Source: Molanna angustata (lineage: Eukaryota > Arthropoda > Insecta > Trichoptera > Molannidae). Taken from it: a stretch of 64,000 nt of DNA. This document shows positions 1 through 11,963 of this stretch, piece by piece. How positions within the stretch are numbered: the first letter of the stretch is position 1; each line of letters opens with the position of its first letter. Under the pieces are notes generated by a model, which was not told the DNA's origin, ran no database searches, and saw only the letters and a program-made list of their open reading frames with translations. A program made the translations under genes and the position numbers. The stretch spans positions 37,971,447 through 38,035,446 of the forward strand of contig OY754970.1 of assembly GCA_963576475.1 (NCBI GenBank), written 5' to 3'.

Positions 1-2
1 AA

Positions 3-1496
3 GACATTTTCAACAGTTACTGGGGTTTGGCAGACTTGCACAAACAAAGACAATTTATAATAGGACATACTACACAAATTAAACCAAAATACAGATACTC
101 ATCCACTCAAAATTACCGCAAATTGAATACCGCATTTTATTTCGAGGTAAACCATACTCATGTTAGAGTTTGCAAATTATTTTTTAAAAATACTCTCGCC
201 ATAAATGACAGACCAATTGCTACAGCGCTATCAAAAAAAACAGAGACTGGTTTTGTACAGGATGAATTGCGCGGGAAACATGGTAATCATCGTACTGTGG
301 ATGCAGAAGTATATGCTAGTGTGAAAACTTTTATTAATATCATACCACGAATCGAATTTCATTACCTTAGATCACAGACATCACGAGAATATATTCAGTG
401 TGACAAGTCATTAGCAGACTTATATCGGGACTATAAAGAAATTCGTACGAAAGAAAATCTACCATTTGCGTCTGCATCTACTTTTAATCGCATTTTTAAT
501 AAAGACTTCAATATTTCATTCCATATACCAAAGAAAGATCAATGTGATCTATGTGAAAGTTTTATCAATGCTGACGAAGAAGGAAAACAAAAAATTATTG
601 AACAATACGAAAATCACTTAAAAGAAAAAGAATTGTCCAGAAGAGAGAAAGAAAAAGACAAGAGTAGGGTCGATAACACAATTGTTGCTGTGTACGACTT
701 ACAGGCTGTAATGCCGATACCAAAGGGCCAAGTTTCAGTATTTTATTACAAAAGTAGAATTAATTGTTTTAACTTTACTGTGAGCGACTTACATGCTAAA
801 AACGTTGAATGTTACTTCTGGAACGAAATCGAGGGAAAACGAGGTGCTATTGAAATTGGGAGTTGCATACTGAATTACTTAGAAAAAGTTACACAAGCTA
901 ATCCTGAAGCACTAGATTTCATATTTTATTCTGATAATTGCTGTGGGCAGCAAAAAAATAAGTATCTTCTCACAGCCTATGCATATGCTACACAGAAATT
1001 GAATATCACAAGTATAACCCACAAATTTTTAATTCGTGGCCACTCTCAAAACGAGGGTGATAATGTACATAGCGTAATTGAAAAGCAAGTGAAGCGTTTC
1101 CTTAAATCTGGACCAATCTATGTCCCGCACCAATATGCCACCTTAATTCAGACAGCTAAAAAGACCGGACAACCTTATAGAGTAAATGACATGACCCATG
1201 ATAAATTTATTGATCTTAAACTACTTCAAGAACAGTGGGGTAGTAATTTTAATGTGAATCAAGATAGAAACCAAGTAAAATGGCATGATATAAAGGTGCT
1301 TCGTGTTGAAAAAGAACATCCAATGACTTTTTTCTATAAGAATTCTTATGAAGATGAAAAATACCTTGAAGTTTTCGTGCGTAATTTACGACGCTCAGGA
1401 AACCAATTATTATTTTCTCTTGGTTTGACACCGGCATACACAAGTAAGATACCTTTAGCTCAAAATAAAAAAAAGAGACATAAAAGAGTTGATTGA
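3..1496 (+). CDS. DUF7869-type element protein, 5' end outside window
   Basis: The frame is open from base 3 to the stop at 1494-1496, so 497 residues of a longer protein are visible; the TTG at 27 is not a credible start. It resembles insect multi-copy proteins of the DUF7869 type, to which it is assigned from memory. Visible marks are a CDLC knuckle (about 541-555), a VYDLQ strand with Asp at 696-698, an FYSDNCCGQQKNK block with Asp near 933, and a GHSQNEGDN...HSVIEK block with Asp at 1059-1061 and Glu at 1080-1082. Acidic residues in this order suggest an RNase H-like DDE/D transposase fold, which is inference. The C-terminus is basic. The frame is uninterrupted, so the copy is intact at least in this part. 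A TTAA-bounded inverted motif lies 0.9-1.1 kb downstream. A host gene of element origin is the alternative. Confidence 0.6.
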   Translation, partial: DIFNSYWGLADLHKQRQFIIGHTTQIKPKYRYSSTQNYRKLNTAFYFEVNHTHVRVCKLFFKNTLAINDRPIATALSKKTETGFVQDELRGKHGNHRTVDAEVYASVKTFINIIPRIEFHYLRSQTSREYIQCDKSLADLYRDYKEIRTKENLPFASASTFNRIFNKDFNISFHIPKKDQCDLCESFINADEEGKQKIIEQYENHLKEKELSRREKEKDKSRVDNTIVAVYDLQAVMPIPKGQVSVFYYKSRINCFNFTVSDLHAKNVECYFWNEIEGKRGAIEIGSCILNYLEKVTQANPEALDFIFYSDNCCGQQKNKYLLTAYAYATQKLNITSITHKFLIRGHSQNEGDNVHSVIEKQVKRFLKSGPIYVPHQYATLIQTAKKTGQPYRVNDMTHDKFIDLKLLQEQWGSNFNVNQDRNQVKWHDIKVLRVEKEHPMTFFYKNSYEDEKYLEVFVRNLRRSGNQLLFSLGLTPAYTSKIPLAQNKKKRHKRVD

Positions 1497-2383
1497 AAAA
1501 AATATAATTCCAAGGACCTATTATGAATCTTACTATCGATATTTGATTGACTGATTCAAACAAAAAAAGAATTGGGAATATTATTAAGATTTGTAATCAT
1601 TTATAACCATTTATAAATGATTTTCAAACTGATAAATAATTTTGATCTTCTCTATTCTTGTACTTAGAACATTTTGTTAGTATTACATAGGTGCATTATT
1701 GTGATTTGTTATGTTGCGAATTCATAACAATTTATTTGTTATTATGTTTATTATTATTATTATTATTTGTGATATTCAGATTGACGAATAATTTTGATTT
1801 CCTCTATTCTTGTACCTACTTAGAATATTTTTTGGTTTTGTTTAAGGTTTGATTTGTTATTTCTTTATTAAAATAATATTTATAATTGTACCTACTTATG
1901 ATTGTTTAACTATGTAACTTTTTATTAACTCTTCATAAATACATTCTTTGTTTTTATTATGTGGCTTTATTTATGTCCTAACCTAAGTCTAAAATAATAA
2001 TAAAAATAAATCAAATAAAATTGTAGTAAGTCAAAATATTTCACTAATAACTACACAACTAAAAATAATTCATAATTTTAAAAAAACTGCTCAGACAATA
2101 CCGTATTAACTCAAAAATTAGAAATAATTTAATAACCTGCAATCTTTGAAACAATTCATAAATACAGAATTTCGTTAATTTTATTAATAAGCTTAATACA
2201 ATGTTCACTTTTTTGTAATCTATAACAGGAAGTAAGAAATCAGTTTTCTGTCGATTCTGAAAAAAGCTTCATTTTGAGTTGATACACTATTAATCTAGCA
2301 GTGCGATATAATAATACAAATCGAATTAATAATACACAAAAAAATACATAAAATAAACAACTCACCTCTTTCAAAAAAGTAAC
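1497..2383. other. AT-rich downstream region without gene
   Basis: This stretch follows the stop of the DUF7869-type frame. It is very AT-rich and has short near-repeats: a segment around 1625-1672 is echoed around 1783-1830, sharing a CTCTATTCTTGTAC string. No coding frame is recognisable. It may be the 3' untranslated or internal non-coding part of the same mobile element. Confidence 0.4.
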
Positions 2384-2579
2384 GTAATTACTCGTACGGG
2401 GTCACCGCTTAAGAGTGCAGCGACATATCCTTCCACTCCCGTGACTTGGTCGCTATTGGAATACAAACTTCGACGCGGGTTATGAAGCTAGCGGGGGCGC
2501 GGGGTTTTTCGAGAAACAGCAAATGCTTCATTTTTTAATGCAAAATTGCTTTGACCCCATGCGAGTAATTAAGGGTTAA
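2384..2579. repeat. inverted terminal-type motif ending at TTAA
   Basis: A motif reading GTAATTACTCGTACGGGGTC on the plus strand at 2384-2403 recurs in inverted orientation at about 2549-2572 as TTAATTACTCGCATGGGGTC, followed on the outside by CCC and TTAA at 2576-2579. Such a TTAA-bounded end is usual for piggyBac and some other cut-and-paste elements. It could be a 0.2-kb MITE or the right end of the element encoding the upstream protein; the left end is outside the window. Confidence 0.45.
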
Positions 2580-2666
2580 AGAGCGATAAGCGCTCCTGAT
2601 AGTCTAAACTCCTACCATGACCCGCTTTAAAAGAAAGAACCCTAGTAAAGTATTTCTGAACATGTT

Positions 2667-3443
2667 CTATTTTGTCTCGAACGATTGACATTCGAATAAA
2701 CTTTGTACCAGAGAATAATATAACTTTATTAAACTATTTGGATCTTTAAACGGTTTTGTTATCCTAAATAAGAAACCCATTGTTCTGTAAGGTTTTTCAG
2801 TAATATGATCGTAATGATCCCCAAACGAGAGTTCAGAATCAATTATCACCCCGAGGTCTTTGACAGAGCTTAATTTCCTCAGGTCGATGCTGTTTATATT
2901 ATAAGTGAATTCTATCTTTTTCCTATTTCGAGTGAAGCTTATTGAGTGGTACTTGTCGGTGCATAGGCGCAAATTATTTTTTAAACACCAATCAGACAAT
3001 TTGTCAAGATCATTTTGAAGTCTTAGACAATCGCTGATGCAGCTCACAGGTGTGTAGATTTTCAGATCGTCAGCATACATCAGGAATTCAAGGTCATTAA
3101 TGAACACCACAAACAACAATGGTCCAAGGTGGGAACCCTGTGGCACACCTGAAGTAGCCATGATGGGTCCCAAGTCAAAACCCCCCACCTGCACTCTGCT
3201 ATCAAGATAAGAACGAATCCAGTCCCACAATTTGCCGACAATACTTGCACCCCGCAACTTCCACAAAAGTATACCATAGTCAACTCGATCAAAGGCTTTG
3301 CTGAAATCGGTGTATATGGCATCTACCTGCGTTCTGGAATCCAAACATTTACTGACTTGATTAACGAACTTTGACAAATTGCTGCTGGTAGATTTATTCG
3401 AGACAAACCCGTGCTGGCCTTTTGTTAGAAGGGGCTCACGCTC
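2667..3443 (-). pseudogene. jockey-type LINE reverse transcriptase fragment
   Basis: Read on the minus strand, this is the middle and end of a non-LTR retrotransposon reverse transcriptase. It begins with LLTKGQHGFVSNKSTSS just inside 3440. It continues through TDFSKAFDRVDYG, SGVPQGSHLGPLLF and the catalytic LMYADDLKIY box. Both YADD aspartates are present. Upstream an in-frame stop (near 3450) ends the homology, and the C-terminal part is missing after FECQSFETK. This is an old 5'- and 3'-truncated LINE copy with no expected activity. The domain order and QHGF/GVPQG/YADD motifs fit jockey or a related clade. Confidence 0.85.
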
Positions 3444-4010
3444 TTATGCCACTGACTGCGGGAATTCCCTTTGACAGTTCATCATCTACTTTCACCTTTG
3501 TTTTGCATTGTGAGTTAATATCTTGGATGGTTTTTATAATGGTTGGTGGAATGTTCTTTTCTGTCAGTATATTTATGACATCATTTAGCAATACCCTGTC
3601 AAAAGCCTTAGGTCAACAAAGCACACATACGCTATCTGGTTGTATTCGATAGCTTTTTCTTTTATTTGCCTTATGGTGAAAATGGCATCGGTTGTAGAGC
3701 AATTTCTCCCGAAACCTTGTTGTTCTTCTCGATTTATGATCTTTTGTTCGAGTTTAGTTCTGAAGATACTTGTTAGTAGTTTAAGCATCGAACTAAGTAA
3801 TGAGATGCCTCTGTAGTTTTCAGGGTTGTTCTTTTGGCCTTTCTTAAATATGGGTACTGTTATGCTTGTCTTCCATTCCTCGGGGACTTTACATGCGGTT
3901 ATGATCTTATTGAAAATTTCTGTATTTCGTTATTCATGTTGGTGCCACCATACTTAATAAGTTCGTTGTGGATATTGTCAATGCCAGGAGTCTTTCTATT
4001 TTTCTATTTT
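3440..4010 (-). pseudogene. RTE-type LINE reverse transcriptase fragment
   Basis: Minus-strand translation gives, over several frames, PGIDNIHNELIKYGGTNM (about 3950-4000), then LKLLTSIFRTKLEQKI, INREEQQGFGRNCSTTDAIF, and after a frameshift near 3620 KAFDRVLLNDVINILTEK and DELSKGIPAVSGIR. This is the fingers/palm start of an RTE-like reverse transcriptase, a different lineage from its neighbour at 2667-3443. The homology breaks at VSGIR, where the QGDSLSP box would be expected, and the jockey-type piece starts within a few bases. The copy has at least one frameshift and several stops. Confidence 0.8.
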
Positions 4011-4181
4011 ACGATTGCCCAAATAATTAGTAAACCAATCCAACACCAGTTGAGCGAGAAAAGTAAAGAAAGTAGAATGTCAAAATGTACAGAGTTAAAC
4101 TTGAATTGTGAGTTACTTATCATTCATTGAATTTGAGAAAGGAATTTGAAAACAGCCACGAATTGAATTCTAGCCTTTCAG

Positions 4182-5060
4182 TTATTTTCGATAAAATTGT
4201 AAAATAGAGATTGGACTATAATCTTTAGGTTGAGTAGGTGTTGAAATTTTAGGGAGGGGTATAACATGTGCAATTTTCCTTGAAGATGGAAGGATTCTAA
4301 TATTCAAAGAGTGGTTGATAATGTAGGAAATGATTGGCAAAATCGGAGGCAAAGGCAAACAAATCATTTTATATTGAGGGCATCGGAGTCAAAAGATTTG
4401 GTAAGAATGGAAAAAATAATGAAATTATTGCGAGTATAATGACATAGTTTCAATCCACGTATGGGTTACACCATCATACTTAGAGGCAATAATTAAAAAA
4501 CTAAATATAGTTCAATGAAATGGCTGTACCTAGTACATAGTTTGAGATGGGAGGGGTTTTGTAGGGGGTGCGTAATTGGTTAGTAATGGTAAACGGAAGG
4601 TGGTACTTCTAACAAAAGGTGCACATTATTATATTATTTTAGGAGGGGAGAGGACATAGGTATTTGAATATTTATCAAATTATCATTATTTTTATGTTTA
4701 TTAATCTCCAATATTTCCAGAGCATCCAGTGGTCCGCTATCTCAGAGTATCCTGAATGTTCTAAGGTGTTAATTTATTTTGGTCCCTATGTCCCTTCCAC
4801 ATTGACCTGTGTCATTAAAATTGTACATTATACTTGTAATAATTTCACTGTGAACGAAATAATGTTAAACTTAATGGAAGACATAATGTTCGAAATCTCG
4901 GTATCAGCTAAATATAAATGCAAAAGGTGAATAGATTGTCCACTTATTGAGTCAATGAAATAAAGCTTTGTACCTCTTTGCCATAAAATTTTTAATATCA
5001 TTGGTGATCCATGTGCCAGATGTATCTCGAGTCATACTCACGAAAGAGGTGCACGAGCAT
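4182..5060 (-). pseudogene. degraded jockey-type LINE fragment
   Basis: The frame at 4182-4367 reads ISYIINHSLNIRILPSSRKI, then HVIPLPKISTPTQPKDYSPI, the typical stretch before the reverse transcriptase palm (PKDYRPISIL in intact elements). At 4960-5055 another minus-strand frame reads FDARAPL, then GTWITNDIKNFMAKRYKAL, the linker between endonuclease and reverse transcriptase. Order and spacing fit one degraded element read right to left. The DNA between has many stops. Similar decayed sequence may continue to about 5560, but nothing is recognisable there. Confidence 0.7.
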
Positions 5061-7530
5061 CAAAAGTTTAATTATTTCATTGTTAGATCAAGCAACTTTG
5101 AGATAGATATCTTGTAAGTCATAACAATCTACTTCAGAAATGGGGTGAATTAAAAGTTAGTAATGAGATGAAGATGTGTGTGGTTTGAGTAATATTGTGA
5201 GTTAGTAATGAGGAATATCGTGAAATTAATAATAACTGTTAATGTCTGCTTTCTCGGTTTAAGTTCTCGAGGTGCTGTGTCTGTTGTGTTGCGCTTCGTT
5301 CTTCGAGTTGTTATAGTTGGTGTTGAATTTTATTTTAATTATTCCATAAGAACTCCAGACATTGTGTGGATCAAAATGGTTCATAGAATTTGTCAGAATC
5401 AAATGCTGTGTTTTCGTTAGAATTTTCGATATTATCAGCTTGGTCCTCTTTAGCTTTTTTCGATGTTACGATCTACAGCGGTGTTGAAGACAATCTCAGT
5501 GGGTCGAGTTGAATTTTTTGAAGGTCCCAACCTGTAACAGTGTGATATATTGAATGAATTTGTCACATAGAGTTTCTTGCACAAGGTAAGTGAAGTTAAT
5601 TCAAGTAATTTTTCTTCGTTTATTTCTTTGATCCCATGAAGTAATAAATATCAGCCCCAAGCTCTAGTTTCTAGCTCGTCAACTCTGGTGAGTGAGGAAA
5701 AAGACTTTTACCTCTTTTAACGATGCCATCGTTTATTTCATGAAAACGGTGAACTCGGCACTTAGTTGACTCAAATAGTCTTCATTTTCTGGAGCGATAG
5801 TGCAAGAATTAATTTTATTTTCAAACTACGTAAGCTTCTTGACAATATTTACTCCCAAATTGTCTATTTTTTTCATTTTATCAGTATAATTTTTAAAATT
5901 TTATAAAACCCTATTTTTTTACTTGTCTCCTGAATAGGTGTTGATGTTAGGTTCACTCAAAATGTCAAAAATTGTCAATTGTGGAAAATTCAAATTAAAT
6001 AAAGAAATAAATCAATTAAATACATAACACAGCTGAAATATCACTTAATAAAGCTACATTATATAACATTGTCACAATAATATTTTTTCTGATGGGCCCA
6101 TATTGTCTTCTCCTTTCGGAACTAAAGGCAGATCCAGTTCGAGATGAGGGTGTCGTTGATAGATGATGAAGACGAGGCTTAACATTTTTTTTACGAATTG
6201 TAATAATAATTTTTCTTTTGATGTTTAATATAATAATTATTCGCTTTGTTGCTCTATGGCGTCTGTGCAATTTGGCAGCAAATTCAAAATTCATAGTGAA
6301 CAGTCAATTTGTCTGGTCATTCGTAATAGTGTTGCCAATCTAGTATTTTGACTGTACATTCATTCATAGATTGGTCTACATTTGATTTTTCATTGCTCTC
6401 TTAGAAACCAAAATTTTTTAATATAAGTTTTGATACATTACAAATTGATTTTAATTAAGTACTGTAGTTGTTGATCTTGCTTCAAACGAAATTTGATCTT
6501 TGTGATTTGAGAAAGTGAGTTGTTTTCTTGCCATTACATATACATATTGATTTCTAAGTTAATATTATTTATAGACAAACAGCTTGTTTTTACTTCTCAC
6601 AAACAGATTGTACTGTCTTAAAACCATCCTACATAGTACATGCTCAGATATAATAAAACTATAATATTTATTGATGTGTATATTTGTATGATTACGCTGG
6701 CCAATTGTGTTTTTGTAATAGAACTTCTAATGCGAGATTTAGATTAAGCTAGTTAACGACAAGTCTCAAGAATGAAACGGTATAATCAAGTTTTTGCAAT
6801 TACACCCTAATGCTTAAGTTAAAAATACTTATGTTTCAAATTATATTGTAGAATATATTTAGATTCTCTACCACATAATATCTTGACTTGACGTGATATA
6901 AAAAAAAACTATTGGCCAGTGTTGTACTTAAGTAAAAATTAAGTCATTAGATAGTGATGTTACGTCTAAACGTTAATGTTTGTCCTAACCTTTCGAGTGC
7001 TTTAGTCCGACATTTATTCACAAAAAGTAAATCAAAGTTCAAATATAAAGTTGTAATTATCCACCTTCTGAATAACTCTTGAGAAAATTTCAAATTTAAA
7101 AATATTATGTGTCAACCGTTTGACCTAAATCTGTAATCATATTTAGTTGTTTTTCTGTATTGACACAAAAAAAATTGATTACAGCATTCAAAGATATTAA
7201 ATCTTTTCTATTTGTATTAGTCGCTAGTTATATGTTATTTTCTTCCATTTGTAATAACTAACTAAATAAGTGCCAATGGATTTAAATGTTTTAATGGATA
7301 TTAGAATTTTCAAAATATATGAATTTGATAGTGCACTCAAAATGTATGATTTAAAATGCATAATATTTTAGATAAATGAGCAATAATGTCTGTTGTAACT
7401 ACTTTATAAATATTAGAATATAAATGTTATGGCTGAAATATTTCAATAAAGATTTAGTTTAAATAATTTCATACATTATGTTCGTCATTTGATTTATAAT
7501 CAAATGTGGAGGCTTCAACTTTGTGGAAAT
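5061..7530. other. AT-rich intergenic DNA, no gene seen
   Basis: No frame here has recognisable domains. A basic 92-residue frame on the minus strand (6016-6294) and short frames near 5208-5420 are not supported by similarity or splice context. The left part (to about 5900) may be further decayed LINE sequence. No RNA gene or convincing inverted repeat was found. Confidence 0.4.
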
Positions 7531-7534
7531 TCAT

Positions 7535-7693
7535 ATTCATTTGATTTATACTGTATTGTTAACACTTCCTCACTGTGCAAGTGTCAATGTAAATAAGTGG
7601 AAACATACAAAGTATAGTTTGTGTTTAATTTAAATAATTGATTCATTTGATTTATACTGTATTGTTAACACTTCCTCACTGTGCAAGTGTCAA
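7535..7693. repeat. 53-bp direct repeat pair, period 106
   Basis: The segment at 7535-7587 recurs at 7641-7693, essentially identical, including TACTGTATTGTTAACACTTC and CTCACTGTGCAAGTGTCAA. The copies are separated by 53 bp of unrelated sequence. The two starts are 106 bp apart. Confidence 0.9.
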
Positions 7694-7794
7694 AAAATTC
7701 TGTGTGGGTTTTTGCTAGTGTAACTAGTTGTTTATAATAAAAGTATAAACTTTACTAATTTCACATATTTTTTAATTCAATTTTTTTATAAATT

Positions 7795-7880
7795 TCCCAT
7801 CATCTGGGAATTGAACCCAGGATGCTGGTATAGTGGCAAGTAAAAGGTTTACCGCTGTGCCACAGTGGTGAACTTTGTTT
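7795..7880 (-). repeat. tRNA-headed SINE, family C, head fragment
   Basis: On the minus strand the sequence shows CCACTGTGGCACAGCGGTAA (A-box-like) and CCTGGGTTCAATTCCCAG (B-box-like), followed by GAAATTTAT. The same head and body start occur in the SINE at 63722. It is not a functional tRNA, because the anticodon arm and acceptor pairing cannot be drawn. Confidence 0.65.
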
Positions 7881-10800
7881 TCACAATCCAGTTTTGGTAA
7901 CATAAAAAATGATGATTTAATTGTAATAAAATAAAATACTTGTATTGTTAGTTGCCAATTTGTATGAACTTGCTGTTTTGAAAACCCAAGTACCTATTTC
8001 TTATGCATTATTTGTGTGAATATTAGAATACAAAACTAAATTTCTTTACTAATATAATTAGATTATTATAATTAGTGTATTGACAATTTTATATAATATT
8101 CTAAATCAATTCTAAATAAAGTATATTCAATGCTATTGTGTGTGAGTATCATAAAATCAAATAGTTTGACACACATTGATTGAATTTTTTGACAATACGA
8201 TATTATTGCTTTTGTATATTATGCTTTGGTATAGTATAATTTTAAAGCATTGCGAAAATGTCAACTAAATACATACTTTTTAAATTAATGTATTAATGTT
8301 TTCAAACCGAAGTTTCAAACCACTAGAACAAATATTATAAATAAAATATTGTCTCTAATATTGAAGTTCCAAAATGGATCGAGCTTTTCAAAATAGCCAA
8401 TCGGACATGGAAAATAGTGGGGAGTATTTTTTGAATATACTTTATTCCACTCACGCATTTTGCTTCTCAGAAAGTTGATTCTGTAGGTACACATTTGGAG
8501 AACGGTCTTGACAATTATTCTATACAAATTTGGGAATAAATGGTTTTATGCACTTACCAGATTGTGTGCGCTAAATAGCAATGGCATTTTTAAATTTAGA
8601 TTTAATATTATGCAATATTGAATTTAATGTAAATATTTGATTTAAAAATTTAACTGAATAGTTTAAATGTATAACTTTTAAATAAATAATAATTGTAATA
8701 TACATAATATATTATTATTATATTTAAAAAATATATATCCTTGTTACACTAGCAGAGTAATTTTTCACGTTGTCTATTTATTCACTCATTATAACAGTTC
8801 TAATATTATGTACAGCAATATGAGTTTTGTAACATTATAAACTATGAATATTTTTGTAAACTTTCATTTTATTTGCTCTGTGTTAATTGTTCTTTGTACT
8901 TTAACCAACAGGTTCTATGTACTTTATGTACAAATTTTTGTAACTGTTGTTCATTAAAAATGTACATAATATGTTAATTAATCGTACTTCGTACATAGTC
9001 TTTGGCTCTTGTACCATCTGACCATGTTCTTTATGTCGCTGATCTTCCTTATCTCTGTGTTCCGTACTTCGAAGAGTTTTGAAACTAAAACTCTTAAAAC
9101 TTGCTAATTGGGCACCAGACACAAGTTTTATTTAATTTATTATTCATCAAACACATTGACTTTATAGTTCAAATCCAGTACAATCCCTCAATTTTATCTG
9201 TGTAATAACAATCCAGTGTACCCAGGTTCGAATACTGCCTTAATTTCATTAACTTGTAGAATAAACATTTGCTTATCGGAATGATAATACTTGCCCCAAA
9301 GGTAGATATTTATTTTATCATGTTAAAAGATCTATTGTACCTACCTATTTAATAACAATTTAAAATCAATGCTATCAACACTTGTAATCTTATGATTTTT
9401 ATCTACATTTATAAGAGTTTATGAACATTTAATATATGATAATTTTAATAATGTATAATTGTGTGTATATAAGTGAATTAAATTATCTTCTTGTTGTTCT
9501 GATTATATACTTGAAAATAATATTATGTAAATTGTTAAATTTTATATTCTAGTTGAGATAGTTAAAAAATTTAACAAATTAAAAATATTTTGGACACAAA
9601 TGCAATTAGAAAATAAATCACTTACAAAATATGTTGTAGTAAAAGCTGTCTTATTGTTCTTAGGTAATTTGAAGAAATTTTAAGTGTAGCCATTTGTAAA
9701 TGTATCCATCCTATAAATTCAATAGTCTCATTGATTAAACAAAATTAATGACTAATGTGTGAAATAAAATTGAGATTAAATTATGTACAACTAATACCAG
9801 TGTGAATTGTGTCTCAGAGTCTCTAAATCATATTTTGTGTCTCAAAATATTTTTCATTCAACTTTGTGGAAAACTTTAAATATAAATAAAAATGTTAAAT
9901 GACCTGTTTCATGGATTTTTTATTTGAGAATTTAATATCCCTGCAACTTTAATCTGTTCATACGTCAAGGCTGAATAAATTACTGTATAATAATGTTGGT
10001 TTATAAAAGCTTAATATGTATTTTTCAAATGGTGTTTAACGGAGATGTGAAATTGACAATAATGATGACACATAACATTCCACCTTAGCCACTAAATTAG
10101 TCTATGGCCGTACCCGTACAGCGGGAAATGTCATTACAAATCGAAGTATGTCCGTACCGGTATGGCTATGGTCATATTCTTTATTCATAAGTAAACGTCA
10201 GAAATGGATAAACCAACGGCAACCAATAGTTGAAGACACCTGAAATAATCATACGATTTTTCAATAAAAGCTTTGAAATTTTTTTTTTACACAATTATTG
10301 TGTTGGAATACGTCTAACGTAATACTTTTTATTTTAAATTTTTATATTCAAAACAACTCACTCCAAATAGGTACGTACATCATACCAAAATTCACTATCA
10401 TAGAGGTTAAAAACCTGCACTGGTTGAAGTGTCCAAAGCGATTTAGTATCTATAAAGGTTATGCACTACATTCAATAACCATATCAAAGAAATATGCTGT
10501 CAGAAGGAAATCTTCCATTGGAATCAAGCGGGTCACAAAGTACCAATTTTTTGAAGGAATTAGATCAATAAACTGGCATATAAATTACACCCTAAAAAAT
10601 TAGTATGACCATTATCATCAATTGTAGAACCATAAATAGGACTATACAGAAACATTTGTGATTCGTCAGAATCTGGAGGTTCTAAGGGAGATGTATACAT
10701 GTTAAGATTGTGACTACCAACTTATTCAGATACTTAAACAAATAAATCACAAAACTGAACGGAGAAAAGATGTAATCACAAATTGAAGTGAAGATTTGAA

Positions 10801-10913
10801 TTGATGATTTTTAATACACTATATGAGAAAAAAATGTATTAAAAAACAGGAAATTATGTGGCAACATACTGGAGACTCAATAAGTCTCACTATTTAGGTA
10901 TGTGAGTGTATGT
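7881..10913. other. AT-rich intergenic DNA, no gene seen
   Basis: About 3 kb without a recognisable gene. A 101-residue frame at 10298-10603 (plus) and small frames at 8315-8527 and 8901-9122 (minus) match nothing I know and lack splice context. A short imperfect inverted repeat links the GGCCGTACCCGTAC segment near 10108 to CGTACCGGTATGGC near 10152. A B-box-like AGGTTCGAAT near 9225 may mark a decayed SINE. Confidence 0.4.
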
Positions 10914-11963
10914 TTAACCTTTTCCGTGCTAAGCGTATGCGAAACAATGTAACACCTCAGTGCGGCGCAATTTTCGGACAAAATTAAAATCGTCATATCT
11001 CAATAACTACTCACCTGAGATACTTGAAATCTTCGATGAGAATATTCGTTTTTAGCTGTTTTAAATTTTGAGTACATTTTTTTGTTTATTTTGTTTTTCT
11101 GCATACTATTTAACTGATTTTTTCAACATTCGAGCTCACAAAACCATGACTTATTAGCAAAAAAATATCACATAGGTAAAAAACGATATAGGAATGTATA
11201 TAGTGAATAAAAATCAGCTTAAAATTTATGAATTTTTAAGTATTTCTTCGAAAACAAACACAGTTTTCAACAATTGCTTAGTGCCTTATACGTTTGTATG
11301 AAGTTTATCTGTAAGCGCTATGACCTATGCGCCGCTGCACCGCGACTTTATCAACTTATATAGTAGAAAATAGTCATAAAATCATTGGTTGTTATAAATA
11401 ATACTGAAATAACTCAACAGGCTCTGAGTACTTACTTTTTCGGAACATTTATAAAAGCAAAATTCATTCATAATAGCAAAAAATGTTAAATGTATTTTGT
11501 CTATCACCTAGTAAAATTTTCAAAGTCGGTAACACAAAAAATCGAAGTTACTCTAAAAAACTCATGAACTTTAAAAAAAGAGTTATTTTGAAATATGAAT
11601 CAACGTTTAAGACACAAATAAAAACATACAAATTTACAACAAAATACTTTGCTTTTATAAACTAAATAAAAACCGAACATAATTATTTTTCTAAACCGGC
11701 GCACAATCTCTACGAACTCGGATATGGGTTATAAGCAACATTAATATCCATACAAAGCGGTATCTCAGTGTGGGTCTCGATTACGTCTCGAGATGAAATA
11801 GATAAAAAGTAAACACTCTACTGCCATCTACCGAATTTTTTTTTTAAAAATGTATTTACTTAGATAAATGATTCGGTTACACGATGTAATTATTATTTTT
11901 TGGATATGTCGATAAATAAGATTCATCACGATAACGTCTCGAGATTAGCACTGAAACGGTTAA
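10914..11963. mobile_element. piggyBac-like non-autonomous element with TTAA duplication
   Basis: The unit is bounded by TTAA at 10914-10917 and 11960-11963. Inside the left TTAA the sequence reads CCTTTTCCGTGCTAA. The inverted right end reads CCGTTTCAGTGCTAA, matching at 12 of 15 positions. TTAA target duplication and ends starting CCYTTT-like are characteristic of piggyBac elements. The 1042-bp interior has no transposase frame; the 60-residue frame at 11483-11665 is not recognisable. It must therefore have been moved by an enzyme encoded elsewhere. Confidence 0.75.

Noticed and set aside
4664..4930. 88-residue plus frame
   Set aside because: It lies antisense to a recognisable LINE fragment and has no motif.
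6016..6294. Basic 92-residue minus frame
   Set aside because: No recognisable motif, low-complexity Ile/Arg/Lys content, and no splice or promoter context.
10298..10603. 101-residue plus frame
   Set aside because: No similarity recognised; composition is that of translated AT-rich intergenic DNA.
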